Shown one piece after another: positions 37,072 to 46,609 of a DNA stretch of 64,000 nucleotides (position 1 is its first letter; every line of letters begins with the position of its first letter). Both the position numbers and the translations under genes were made by a program. The notes beneath the pieces were generated by a model that was not told the origin of the DNA, made no database searches, and saw only the letters and a list, made by a program, of their open reading frames with translations. Location of the stretch: NCBI RefSeq assembly GCF_946478955.1, contig NZ_CAMLDL010000007.1, positions 61,659 to 125,658 on the forward strand, in the 5' to 3' direction. The stretch comes from an uncultured Sphingomonas sp. (GTDB lineage: Bacteria; Pseudomonadota; Alphaproteobacteria; Sphingomonadales; Sphingomonadaceae).

Positions 37072-37085
37072 TGCATACGGATGCA
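37072..37085. promoter_or_regulatory. Candidate LacI-family operator 3, upstream of zwf
   Basis: TGCATACGGATGCA lies within a perfect inverted repeat CCCATGCAT-ACGG-ATGCATGGG (37068-37089), between the GH97 gene and zwf. It fits the pattern TGNATWCGKATGNA shared with the sites at 25800 and 26917. There is no T-run, so a terminator role is unlikely. Confidence 0.6.
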
Positions 37086-37146
37086 TGGGTGGAAGTTTCG
37101 GCTAAGAAGCGTCGCAACCGCATCATTTTGCCGCTAGGGAGTCTGC

Positions 37147-38604
37147 ATGAAAGGCGACAAAGCCCATACGCTATTGCTGTTCGGCGCGACTGGCGATCTT
37201 GCCCACCGAATGCTTCTTCCGTCGCTGTACGGGCTTCACGCCGACGCGCTGCTGCCAGACGATCTGAAGATCATCGGAACCGCACGCAGCGAGCTGGACG
37301 ACGCCGGTTTTCGCAAAACCGCACTCGACGCTCTGCGGGAATTTGTGCCGGCCGACTTCTACGATGAGGCGACGGCGGCGAAATTTGCCGAGCGCCTGAG
37401 CTACGTCACCCTTGATGCATCGGTTCCGGATCATTTTGACGAGCTGTCAAAGCGGATCGACCTATCAAAGGGGCTGGCCATTTTCCTGTCTACTGCGCCA
37501 TCCCTGTTTGAGCCGATTATCGAAGGGCTGGAACGGGTTGGTCTGACCGGTCCAAATGTGCGCCTCGCGCTTGAAAAACCGTTGGGCAGCGATCTTGCGT
37601 CCAGTCGTGAAATCAATGACGCGGTGGCAAAGGCCTTCCCCGAAGACCGCACGTTCCGCATCGACCATTATCTCGGCAAGGAAACGGTGCAGAACCTGCT
37701 GGCGCTGCGCTTTGCAAATCTCATGTTCGAACCGCTGTGGAATGCGGCTCACATCGATCATATCCAGATTACCGTCGCAGAAACGGTCGGTCTCGAAAAT
37801 CGCACCGCCTATTATGACGGCGCAGGCGCGCTGCGCGACATGGTGCAAAACCATATGCTGCAGCTACTGGCGTTGACGGCGATGGAACCGCCGGGCGAAT
37901 TTGATGCGACCGAAATACGCGATGAGAAGGTCAAGGTGCTCCGTGCACTACGCCCTGTAAAAGCCGACGACGTCGCAACACAGGTCGTAACTGGCCAATA
38001 TGGCACCGGCGCCGTCGATGGCGCGGCCGTGGGTTCCTATGTCGATGAACTGGGCAAATCGTCGGATACTGAAACCTTTGTTGCGCTGAAAGCCTATGTC
38101 GACAATTGGCGCTGGGCCGGGGTTCCTTTCTATCTGCGTACCGGAAAGCGGATGCCGGCGCGCAGGACGGAAATCTATATCCAGTTCAAGGAAATTCCTT
38201 ACTCAATCTTCGCGGCGCGCGGGGCAAAGACAGTCGCCAACAAATTGCTCATCTCCATTCAGCCGGAAGAAAATATCAGCTTGATGGTGATGGCGAAAAC
38301 GCCGGGGCTGGACCGTGACGGTATTCGCCTGCGTGAGGTGCAACTGGATCTTGGTAAGGCCAATGTCTTTGCCGATCATCGCCGCCGCATTGCCTATGAA
38401 CGACTGTTGCTCGACCTTATTGAGGGCGATCCCACATTGTTCGTCCGCCGTGATGAGGTAGAGGCGCAATGGACATGGATCGACGGCGTTCGCGCCGCTT
38501 GGACCGAAGCCGGGCTAAAACCCAAAATCTATAATTCGGGAAGCTGGGGTCCGTCTGCCGGAATCGCGCTCACCGAACGAGACGGAGCGCATTGGCATGA
38601 TTGA
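37147..38604 (+). CDS. zwf: Glucose-6-phosphate dehydrogenase
   Basis: A 485-residue NAD(P)-dependent enzyme. The nucleotide-binding loop is LFGATGDLAHRMLLPSLY, and the substrate motif RIDHYLGKETVQNLL is intact. It oxidises glucose-6-phosphate to 6-phosphogluconolactone, the entry to the Entner-Doudoroff route. It heads zwf-pgl-edd-glk-eda, preceded by a candidate LacI operator and a weak AGGGAG Shine-Dalgarno. Confidence 0.95.
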   Translation: MKGDKAHTLLLFGATGDLAHRMLLPSLYGLHADALLPDDLKIIGTARSELDDAGFRKTALDALREFVPADFYDEATAAKFAERLSYVTLDASVPDHFDELSKRIDLSKGLAIFLSTAPSLFEPIIEGLERVGLTGPNVRLALEKPLGSDLASSREINDAVAKAFPEDRTFRIDHYLGKETVQNLLALRFANLMFEPLWNAAHIDHIQITVAETVGLENRTAYYDGAGALRDMVQNHMLQLLALTAMEPPGEFDATEIRDEKVKVLRALRPVKADDVATQVVTGQYGTGAVDGAAVGSYVDELGKSSDTETFVALKAYVDNWRWAGVPFYLRTGKRMPARRTEIYIQFKEIPYSIFAARGAKTVANKLLISIQPEENISLMVMAKTPGLDRDGIRLREVQLDLGKANVFADHRRRIAYERLLLDLIEGDPTLFVRRDEVEAQWTWIDGVRAAWTEAGLKPKIYNSGSWGPSAGIALTERDGAHWHD

Positions 38605-39298
38605 AGCCGAATTCTGGGATTATGACTCGATCGATGAGATGGCGGATGCCGTCGCAGGTGACATCGGGTTTATTATTGAATCGGCGATCGATGCGCGCGG
38701 TGAGGCGCTGGTGGCATTCCCTGGCGGCAACACGCCGCGACCGGTGTTTGAGCGGCTTGTGAAGGCCAAGCTGCCGTGGAAGAAGGTTACGATCACTCCG
38801 GGTGATGAGCGCCTGGTCCCGATGACCGACGATCTGTCGAACGTCCGTCTCCTGGCGCAGACGTTCCTTCCGCTTGGTGCGCGCGTGATCCCAATTACCG
38901 CAGACATTGATGATTATCGCCTGGCCGGTAACAGCGCCGATGCGCGCTTGCAGGATTTGAAGTGGCCGCCTGATCTTGTCTGGTTGGGCATGGGCGGCGA
39001 TGGCCATACGGCGTCAATTTTTGCCGGACCCGACCTCGATGATGCGCTGAATGCGCCCAAGGCTCGCCGCGCAGTTGGTGTGATGCCTGACCCACTGCCG
39101 AAGGAAGCGCCGGTGGCGCGTGTAACATTAACCCGCGCCGCAATCCTGTCAGCGCGCACGATCCTGATCACGATTACCGGCCAGGCCAAGCGCGATCTTC
39201 TCGAAGGCGCAATTGAAGATGGGCAGAGCAGCAAGCTTCCCATTGGCCGTGTGCTCGCCGAGGCGGAACAGCCCATCGACATTCACTGGGCGCCATAG
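38597..39298 (+). CDS. pgl: 6-phosphogluconolactonase
   Basis: A 233-residue DevB/NagB-fold enzyme. FPGGNTPRPVFERL, TPGDERLVPMTDDLSNVRL and WLGMGGDGHTASIF are the known sugar-phosphate and catalytic loops. It hydrolyses the lactone made by Zwf. The start overlaps the zwf stop by eight bases. Confidence 0.93.
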   Translation: MIEAEFWDYDSIDEMADAVAGDIGFIIESAIDARGEALVAFPGGNTPRPVFERLVKAKLPWKKVTITPGDERLVPMTDDLSNVRLLAQTFLPLGARVIPITADIDDYRLAGNSADARLQDLKWPPDLVWLGMGGDGHTASIFAGPDLDDALNAPKARRAVGVMPDPLPKEAPVARVTLTRAAILSARTILITITGQAKRDLLEGAIEDGQSSKLPIGRVLAEAEQPIDIHWAP

Positions 39299-41109
39299 TG
39301 ACGGCGCTCGACCCGAGGGTGGCGGCGGTTACCGACCGTATCATCGAACGGTCGAAATCCAGCCGGTCGGACTATCTCGCGCTCATTCGCGAACAGAAGG
39401 AGCGGGGGATAAGCCGCCCGCGCATGAGCTGCGGAAACTTCGCCCATGGCTTTGCTGCCGCAGGCGAAGACAAGGACGCGATCCGTCACATGGTCGGGCC
39501 GAATATCGGCATCATCACGGCCTACAACGACATGTTGTCGGCGCACCAACCCTATTATCGTTACCCCGAGCAAATGAAGGTTTGGGCGCGCGAAGTTGGG
39601 GCCACGGCGCAGGTCGCGGGCGGCGTGCCGGCAATGTGTGACGGCGTGACCCAGGGGCAGGATGGTATGGAGCTGTCATTGTTCAGCCGCGATATCATCG
39701 CAATGGCGACCGCCATCGCGTTGAGTCACGGCATGTTTGACGGCGTGGCGATGCTCGGCATTTGCGACAAGATTGTCCCTGGCCTGCTAATCGGCGCACT
39801 CCGCTTCGGCCATCTGCCCGCACTTTTGGTTCCGGCCGGACCAATGCCGTCGGGCCTTGCGAACAAGGAAAAGCAGCGCGTCCGCCAGTTGTTTGCGGAA
39901 GGGAAGGCGACCAAGGAAGAATTGCTCGCCGCCGAAGCCGCCAGCTATCATGGCGCTGGCACCTGCACCTTTTACGGCACCGCCAATACCAATCAGATGA
40001 TGATGGAACTGATGGGGCTGCATATTCCGGGCGCGGCCTTCGTTAACCCGGGTACGCCGCTGCGTCAGGCGCTGACCCGCGCGGCGGTCCACCGAATTGC
40101 CGACCTTTCCGCGACGAAAGAGCGTCCGCTGGGCGAGGTCATCGACGAGCGATCGATCGTCAATGCGGCGGTTGGTCTGTTGGCAACGGGCGGTTCCACC
40201 AATCATTCGATCCATCTTCCTGCTATCGCTCGCGCCGCGGGTATTCATGTAAATTGGCAGGATCTTGAGGACCTTAGCCGCGCCGTGCCCCTGATTGCCC
40301 GCGTTTACCCCAACGGCACCGGTGATACCAATGACTTCCAATATGCCGGCGGAATGGCCTTTGTTGCCGACACGCTGCTGGACGCGGGGCTGCTTCACGG
40401 CGATGTTATTGCGGCCGGTGCCGACGAATATGCGGATTTCGCCAAGACCCCCTGGCTGGATGACGACGGGCTTCATTGGAACGAGACGAAGGTATCGAAG
40501 GACCTGGGTATCCTGCGCCATGCGGCCGATCCCTTCATGCCGGACGGCGGCATGGCCCTGGTGAAGGGCAATCTCGGCCGTGCCATTTTCAAGACCAGCG
40601 CCGTTGCAAAGGAGCGATGGACGATTGAAGCGCCAGCTCGCGTCTTCAACGACCAGGATGAAGTGTTGACGGCGTTCAAGGCGGGCGAACTGGATCGCGA
40701 CGTTGTCGTGGTTGTGCGGTTTCAGGGGCCGCGCGCGAACGGAATGCCAGAATTGCACAAGCTGACGCCGTCTCTCGGCGTGCTTCAGGATAAGGGGTTT
40801 AAAGTGGCACTCGTCACCGACGGCCGTATGTCGGGGGCAAGCGGTAAAGTGCCCGCAGCCATCCATTGTTGCCCTGAAGCATTGGGCGGCGGACCGCTGT
40901 CACGCGTTCGCGACGGCGACATCGTCAAGCTTTGCGGGCATGACGGCATCCTTGAACTGAAGGCGGACCTGGCGGATCGCGAGCCGGCGAAAGCGCCGCC
41001 GCAACCGGTCGGCACCGGCCGCGAACTTTTTGCCTTCATGCGGCATGGCGCCGACAATGCCGAACATGGCGGATCGTCCATGCTTGCCGGAATGGAAGGC
41101 GCCCTATGA
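39298..41109 (+). CDS. edd: Phosphogluconate dehydratase
   Basis: A 603-residue iron-sulfur dehydratase of the IlvD/Edd family. It starts with GTG at 39298, overlapping the pgl stop by one base (TAGTG). ITAYNDMLSAHQPY, GGVPAMCDGVTQGQDGMELS, GTCTFYGTANTNQMMMELMG and TDGRMSGASGKVPAAIH match the family, and the cysteines in MCDG and GTCTF are candidate cluster ligands. It makes KDPG from 6-phosphogluconate. Confidence 0.95.
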   Translation: MTALDPRVAAVTDRIIERSKSSRSDYLALIREQKERGISRPRMSCGNFAHGFAAAGEDKDAIRHMVGPNIGIITAYNDMLSAHQPYYRYPEQMKVWAREVGATAQVAGGVPAMCDGVTQGQDGMELSLFSRDIIAMATAIALSHGMFDGVAMLGICDKIVPGLLIGALRFGHLPALLVPAGPMPSGLANKEKQRVRQLFAEGKATKEELLAAEAASYHGAGTCTFYGTANTNQMMMELMGLHIPGAAFVNPGTPLRQALTRAAVHRIADLSATKERPLGEVIDERSIVNAAVGLLATGGSTNHSIHLPAIARAAGIHVNWQDLEDLSRAVPLIARVYPNGTGDTNDFQYAGGMAFVADTLLDAGLLHGDVIAAGADEYADFAKTPWLDDDGLHWNETKVSKDLGILRHAADPFMPDGGMALVKGNLGRAIFKTSAVAKERWTIEAPARVFNDQDEVLTAFKAGELDRDVVVVVRFQGPRANGMPELHKLTPSLGVLQDKGFKVALVTDGRMSGASGKVPAAIHCCPEALGGGPLSRVRDGDIVKLCGHDGILELKADLADREPAKAPPQPVGTGRELFAFMRHGADNAEHGGSSMLAGMEGAL

Positions 41110-42080
41110 CCCGTAATATTGTTGCCGCTGACATCGGGGGAACGCACGCCCGCTTCGCGATTGCCGAGATTGATGGCGGGCGGGTTTTGTCGCTGGGCGA
41201 GCCAGTGGTGATGAGAACCGCCGATCACGCCAGTTTCCAGCTTGCATGGCAGGATTTTTGCGATCGCCACCCGGGGCCAGAACCCGACGCAATCGGTATC
41301 GCATTCGCGGGCCCCGTCGGCGGCGATGTCTTGAAGCTCACCAACAATCCCTGGGTGATCCGCCCTGCGTTGATCAAGGAAAAGCTCGGCGTCAGAGATT
41401 TTGTGATCGTCAATGATTTCGGAGCGGTGGCGCACGCGGTGGCGCAGCTTGGCGATGATAATTTTATCCATTTAAGCGGGCCCAAAGGCAAATTTCCAGA
41501 GCATGGCGTTACCAGCGTTGTCGGGCCCGGCACCGGCCTTGGTGTTGCCCAATTGCTCCGAACATCGACGCGCCATTATCATGTGATCGAGACAGAGGGC
41601 GGCCACGTCGATTTCGCGCCGCTGGACGTGCTTGAAGACAAGATGCTGGCCTATCTGCGGTCGCAATATCGGCGGGTCTCGGCCGAGCGGATCGCCTGCG
41701 GCACCGGCCTCACAAATATCTACAACGCGCTTGCTGCCATCGAAGGCAAGGCGGTGGCGCATACCGAAAATAAGGAATTGTGGACCGCGGCGCTGGCCGG
41801 AACCGACCCGTTGGCGGCCGCGTCGCTCGACCGCTTCTTTCTGGCGCTCGGTGCAGTTACCGGCGACCTTGCCCTTGCCCACGGTGCCAATGCGGTCGTG
41901 ATCGCAGGCGGCCTTGGCTACCGCATTCGGGATCGCTTTGCGGAATCCGGTTTTTCAGATCGCTTCATCGCCAAAGGGCGCTTTGAGCGACGCATGGAAT
42001 CGATTCCGGTCAAGCTCGTGTCGTATCCGGAGCCGGGTCTTTATGGCGCGGCCGCCGCCTTTGCCAGGGAATATCCATGA
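41106..42080 (+). CDS. glk: Glucokinase
   Basis: A 324-residue kinase of the E. coli Glk type. The phosphate loop is AADIGGTHARFAI, followed by IAFAGPVGGD, VIVNDFGAVAHAV, GPGTGLGVA and the HVDFAP segment. It phosphorylates glucose released by the alpha-glucosidases, joining the starch genes to the Entner-Doudoroff genes. Start and stop overlap the neighbouring genes by four bases. Confidence 0.94.
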   Translation: MTRNIVAADIGGTHARFAIAEIDGGRVLSLGEPVVMRTADHASFQLAWQDFCDRHPGPEPDAIGIAFAGPVGGDVLKLTNNPWVIRPALIKEKLGVRDFVIVNDFGAVAHAVAQLGDDNFIHLSGPKGKFPEHGVTSVVGPGTGLGVAQLLRTSTRHYHVIETEGGHVDFAPLDVLEDKMLAYLRSQYRRVSAERIACGTGLTNIYNALAAIEGKAVAHTENKELWTAALAGTDPLAAASLDRFFLALGAVTGDLALAHGANAVVIAGGLGYRIRDRFAESGFSDRFIAKGRFERRMESIPVKLVSYPEPGLYGAAAAFAREYP

Positions 42081-42691
42081 CCATTGACCAGATCATGCGC
42101 GCCGCACCTGTCATCCCCGTGTTGGTGATGGAGGAGGGACTGGACCCGATCGGCCTTGCTGAAACGCTCGTCGCTGCCGGTCTGCCGGTTCTGGAGGTTA
42201 CGCTTCGCACATCCAGCGCACTTGGCGCGATCCGCGCGATGAGCACAGTTCCAGGCGCCATCGTCGGCGCCGGAACGGTGCTGAATTCGGCGATGCTGCT
42301 GGACGCCGTTGATGCGGGATCGCAATTCATTGTGTCGCCCGGCCTGACGGAGCCACTGGGCCGCGCGGCAATCGCATCGGGAGTGCCATTCCTTCCGGGC
42401 GTCGCGAACAGCGGCGATATCATGCGCGGACTGGACATGGGCCTGGATCATTTCAAATTTTATCCGGCGGAGGCGGCCGGGGGTTTGAAAGCCCTAAAAA
42501 GCCTTGCCGGTCCATTCGGTGGTGCACGTTTCTGTCCAACCGGCGGAATCAAGGAAGACACCGCACCGCAGTGGCTCGCACTGCCATCGGTTTTGTGCGT
42601 CGGCGGAAGCTGGCTCGTCCCACCCGGCGAAACGGATTTGCATGCCATAGGTGAACGGGCGCGCCGCGCCGCCGCATTACGGAGCGCATAA
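42077..42691 (+). CDS. eda: KDPG aldolase (2-dehydro-3-deoxy-phosphogluconate aldolase)
   Basis: A 204-residue class I aldolase. Catalytic Glu40 is in VLEVTLRT, and the Schiff-base Lys127 is in DHFKFYPAEAAGG; VGAGTVLN and FCPTGGI are the phosphate loops. It splits KDPG to pyruvate and glyceraldehyde-3-phosphate, completing the pathway. The dual activity on 4-hydroxy-2-oxoglutarate known for Eda is possible. Confidence 0.94.
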   Translation: MTIDQIMRAAPVIPVLVMEEGLDPIGLAETLVAAGLPVLEVTLRTSSALGAIRAMSTVPGAIVGAGTVLNSAMLLDAVDAGSQFIVSPGLTEPLGRAAIASGVPFLPGVANSGDIMRGLDMGLDHFKFYPAEAAGGLKALKSLAGPFGGARFCPTGGIKEDTAPQWLALPSVLCVGGSWLVPPGETDLHAIGERARRAAALRSA

Positions 42692-42692
42692 C

Positions 42693-44060
42693 ATGCTGAA
42701 AGCTTTTCTGGCCCTATCGCTCATATCCGTTCCTGCGGCCACCTATGCAAAACCGGCGGATCCTTATGCCCCTGCAAGCTTTGAGGGGATCAAGCATCCG
42801 GATTGGTCGCGCAAAGCCATCATTTATCAGGTCAATACGCGTCAATTCACGCCTGAGGGCACGTTGAAGGCGGCGCAGCAGCAATTGCCCCGGCTCAAAT
42901 CGCTGGGGGTTGATATCATTTGGCTGATGCCGATCCATCCGATCGGCGAGAAGAACCGCAAAGGGACATTGGGGAGCCCGTACAGCATCCGCGATTTTCG
43001 CGATGTAAATCCAGAGCTGGGGACCAAGGCCGACCTTAAATCCTTCGTTGATGCTGCTCATGGTCAGGGAATGAAAGTCATCCTGGACTGGGTCGGCAAT
43101 CATTCGTCCTGGGACAACCCGCTGATGGCCCAGCACCCTGATTGGTACGACAAGGATTGGAAAGGGGCCTTCCATTCGACGCCATGGTGGGATTGGACCG
43201 ACATCGTCGACTTTGATTATTCGAAGATCGGTCTTCGCCACTATATGGCCGACGCCATGAAAATGTGGGTACGCGACTATGGAGTCGATGGCTTCCGCGC
43301 TGACGTTGCTGGCTATGTCCCGCCGGATTTTTGGGGCGATGTCCGCCGCGATCTCGACCGCATCAAACCGGTGTGGATGGTCGGCGAATTCAACCACCGC
43401 GATCTTCATATGAACAGCTTTGACGGCAGCTATGGTTGGGCATGGGCAGAAGCGGTGATGAAGATCGCAAAAGGCGATGCCGACACCGGGGCGCTGTACG
43501 GATTTTACTCGGAGAATGAGAGCGCGTGGCCGACCGGCGCACAACGAATGATCTTCACGTCCAATCATGACGAGAATGCCTGGGCCGGGACCGAATTTGA
43601 ACGGTTCGGCCCGGCGCTGAACAATGCCTTTGCGTTATTATTCACAAGCGAAGGGATTCCGCTTGTCTACAACGGCCAGGAGGCGGGAAATGACAAGCGC
43701 CTCAAATTCTTTGAGCGTGACCCGATCGTCTGGAAAGATCATCCCAATGGCGCGCTGATCCGTGATTGGATCCAATTCCGTAAAGCGCATCCGGCGCTGG
43801 ACAATGCGCCCTGGGGCGGCCGCATGCTCAAGGTTGAAAACAGCGACGCGACCAAGGTGTTCAGCTTCGTCCGCGCCAAAAATGGCGATGCGGTTTTTGT
43901 CGCGCAAAATTATAGCGCAGACCCGAAGACGGTAACGCTGGCCGAAGTGCCTTATCCCGGGCATTGGCAGGAAAAGGGCGGCCTCGTCACCGGAATCGAA
44001 AAGGGCGCTCAGCTTACGCTGGCGCCCTGGTCGACCCGAGTTTTTACCCGTCGCTATTGA
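42693..44060 (+). CDS. Secreted GH13 alpha-amylase family enzyme
   Basis: A 455-residue glycoside hydrolase with a signal peptide (MLKAFLALSLISVPAATYA). GH13 regions: ILDWVGNHSSW, GFRADVAGYV (nucleophile Asp), MVGEFNHRD (acid Glu) and TSNHDENAW. GGAG lies eight bases before the ATG, and the gene follows eda by one base, so it ends the long sugar transcript. Related short GH13 proteins act on small maltodextrins; the precise specificity is not visible. Its last seven bases overlap the convergent L,D-transpeptidase gene. Confidence 0.88.
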   Translation: MLKAFLALSLISVPAATYAKPADPYAPASFEGIKHPDWSRKAIIYQVNTRQFTPEGTLKAAQQQLPRLKSLGVDIIWLMPIHPIGEKNRKGTLGSPYSIRDFRDVNPELGTKADLKSFVDAAHGQGMKVILDWVGNHSSWDNPLMAQHPDWYDKDWKGAFHSTPWWDWTDIVDFDYSKIGLRHYMADAMKMWVRDYGVDGFRADVAGYVPPDFWGDVRRDLDRIKPVWMVGEFNHRDLHMNSFDGSYGWAWAEAVMKIAKGDADTGALYGFYSENESAWPTGAQRMIFTSNHDENAWAGTEFERFGPALNNAFALLFTSEGIPLVYNGQEAGNDKRLKFFERDPIVWKDHPNGALIRDWIQFRKAHPALDNAPWGGRMLKVENSDATKVFSFVRAKNGDAVFVAQNYSADPKTVTLAEVPYPGHWQEKGGLVTGIEKGAQLTLAPWSTRVFTRRY

Positions 44061-45421
44061 TTGCCGGCGGTTGTCGACGCGGTTGCCGTTGTTGTTGTGG
44101 TCGTAGCCACTGCCTGCGGCGGCGTCTTGTCCCATCCGTAAATGTCGCTGGCATAGGCAATCTTGCCGGCGTCGGGATAGGCGGTGAGATAGGTAACATA
44201 TACCGGCACACCTTGCGGGAAGGGGACCGTCAACTCGGCGCTGGTCGCGTCCGGACGGGCGGGTTTGCCCATCAACCAGGATCCAAGGTCTGCCGCCCGC
44301 TCAAGACGGATGCAGCCATTACTCTTGGCGCGGTCAGACAGCTTGAAATATTCCTTGTGCGGCGTGTCGTGCAGATAAATGCCGAGGCCATTTTCAAACG
44401 GGAATTTCATTTTGCCCATCGAATTGGCACCGGTTGGTTTCTGGCGAAGCTTGACCTGAACGGTGCCGTTAATGACGCCTTTCCAGTCAACGGTGGTAGG
44501 ATCAAGAATGGTTGGGTTGGCTGTCCAGCCGTCCACCACCTCATATTTATTGTATGACAGCGCCTTGACCGCACCCATCGACAACGCCGCTTTCGCCAGA
44601 TTCGGTGTCAGGTGGTCCGGCATGTGCCAATACGGATTGTAGATGGTGTAATACATCACGCTGGCGATCATCGGAGTGCGAAGGTCGACGCTGCCCTTTG
44701 AGGCATTCTGACCAACGACTACCTTCATGCTGTCAACCGCCGCGCCATTTTCATACATCCACAGCCGCTGCGACGCGATATCGACCAGGACGAAACGGTT
44801 GGAGGGCGATTTGAAGCGCGCGCGCTGCATGTTGATTGCCAGGCGAGCGGACTGACCACCGTCTGCCAGCTTTGATTCCGCGATCGCGGCCTGGCGCAGC
44901 TGTGCGTAGACAGGATTGATGTTCCAGACCGTTCCAACATAGTCGGCAAGGACCGGCGCACGCGCGGCCATGGCCAGCACCGTTTCGCCCGTCGGCGCGC
45001 GCGGGCGCACCCAATTGTCGCCATAGGTCATGCCCTGAACTGGTTGGTAGAGCGACTGGACATAGTCCATCAGTGCCTGCGACATCATCCGTTCGGCCGA
45101 TTTGGCTGCTACGGCATTGCCGAGCTGGGCCGCGCTGATTTGTGCTTCTATCTGGGTCGCTAGCTGCGGACCGCGCGTAAAACCATCAATTGGGGATTCG
45201 CGCAGCAGATTGATCAGAGCGAGCTGACCTTCGCGGTTTGACATCCACAGCGGTGCGTCCTTGCGCGCGGAATAGAAGCGATCGACCGGCGTCGACGGCA
45301 GCGGCGCGACAACCACTGGGGCAGGTGCCGGCTTCTTTTTGGCCAGTGCGGGGGTCGCGAATGCGCCGGTCGCAGCGACTGCAGTGGTCAGGAGGAGGCG
45401 GCTAACAATTGATGATCTCAC
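44054..45421 (-). CDS. L,D-transpeptidase (YcbB/LdtD-like)
   Basis: A 455-residue envelope protein. A signal peptide (LLLTTAVAATGAFATPALA) is followed by a Lys/Pro segment. A central scaffold domain (LINLLRESPIDGF) precedes the YkuD catalytic domain, with LHDTPHKEYF and the active cysteine in SNGCIRLE. It cross-links peptidoglycan by 3-3 bonds. The tail ends in a Thr/Ala-rich low-complexity stretch. The 212 bases upstream are shared with the divergent barrel gene and should contain both promoters. Confidence 0.92.
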   Translation of the reverse strand: MRSSIVSRLLLTTAVAATGAFATPALAKKKPAPAPVVVAPLPSTPVDRFYSARKDAPLWMSNREGQLALINLLRESPIDGFTRGPQLATQIEAQISAAQLGNAVAAKSAERMMSQALMDYVQSLYQPVQGMTYGDNWVRPRAPTGETVLAMAARAPVLADYVGTVWNINPVYAQLRQAAIAESKLADGGQSARLAINMQRARFKSPSNRFVLVDIASQRLWMYENGAAVDSMKVVVGQNASKGSVDLRTPMIASVMYYTIYNPYWHMPDHLTPNLAKAALSMGAVKALSYNKYEVVDGWTANPTILDPTTVDWKGVINGTVQVKLRQKPTGANSMGKMKFPFENGLGIYLHDTPHKEYFKLSDRAKSNGCIRLERAADLGSWLMGKPARPDATSAELTVPFPQGVPVYVTYLTAYPDAGKIAYASDIYGWDKTPPQAVATTTTTTATASTTAGNQ

Positions 45422-45633
45422 GATTTTTCTCGCCCTTCATGTGGTTCACTACCATATCGCTTCAACCGGCCATAAGGTTCAACCCTTGATCGGGTCATCT
45501 GGCCACCCGTATGCCGATGTTGCTTTTCGGCAACGCTTTTAGATTTGCGTCGCTGACTCTAGGTTGAACAGGCAACCTTCCGCGAAAACTTGTGTTAGAG
45601 GGTCTCTGCCTCGCGTAGAAAAAGGGGAATAGA

Positions 45634-46452
<819 letters not shown>

Positions 46453-46481
46453 GCGAGCGAGGCTTAGGCCACGCAAAAAGG

Positions 46482-46513
46482 AACCCCGGGGGGCAACTCC
46501 CGGGGTTTTCTTT
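46482..46513 (+). terminator. Intrinsic terminator of the barrel gene
   Basis: Stem AACCCCGGG (46482-46490) with CCCGGGGTT (46499-46507), then TTCTTTT. Confidence 0.9.
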
Positions 46514-46566
46514 TGGCCGACGGATTGGCCCTTCAGCGTCTTCAGATTGCCCGCGGCATCATAGCG

Positions 46567-46594
46567 TAAAAGGGAGGGCGCGATCGCGCCCTCC
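46567..46594 (-). terminator. Intrinsic terminator of the S9 peptidase gene
   Basis: A perfect 22-base palindrome, GGAGGGCGCGA/TCGCGCCCTCC (46573-46594), is followed on the minus strand by CTTTTACG. It lies just beyond the 3' end of the peptidase gene. Confidence 0.8.
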
Positions 46595-46609
46595 TGGTTG
46601 ACAGACGCC

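Noticed and set aside
39787..40866. Minus-strand frame of 359 codons opposite edd
   Set aside because: Shadow of phosphogluconate dehydratase; no Shine-Dalgarno or domain seen.
46573..46594. 22-base perfect palindrome considered as a protein-binding site
   Set aside because: It stands just after the end of the S9 peptidase gene and is followed by TTTT on that strand, so a terminator explains it better.
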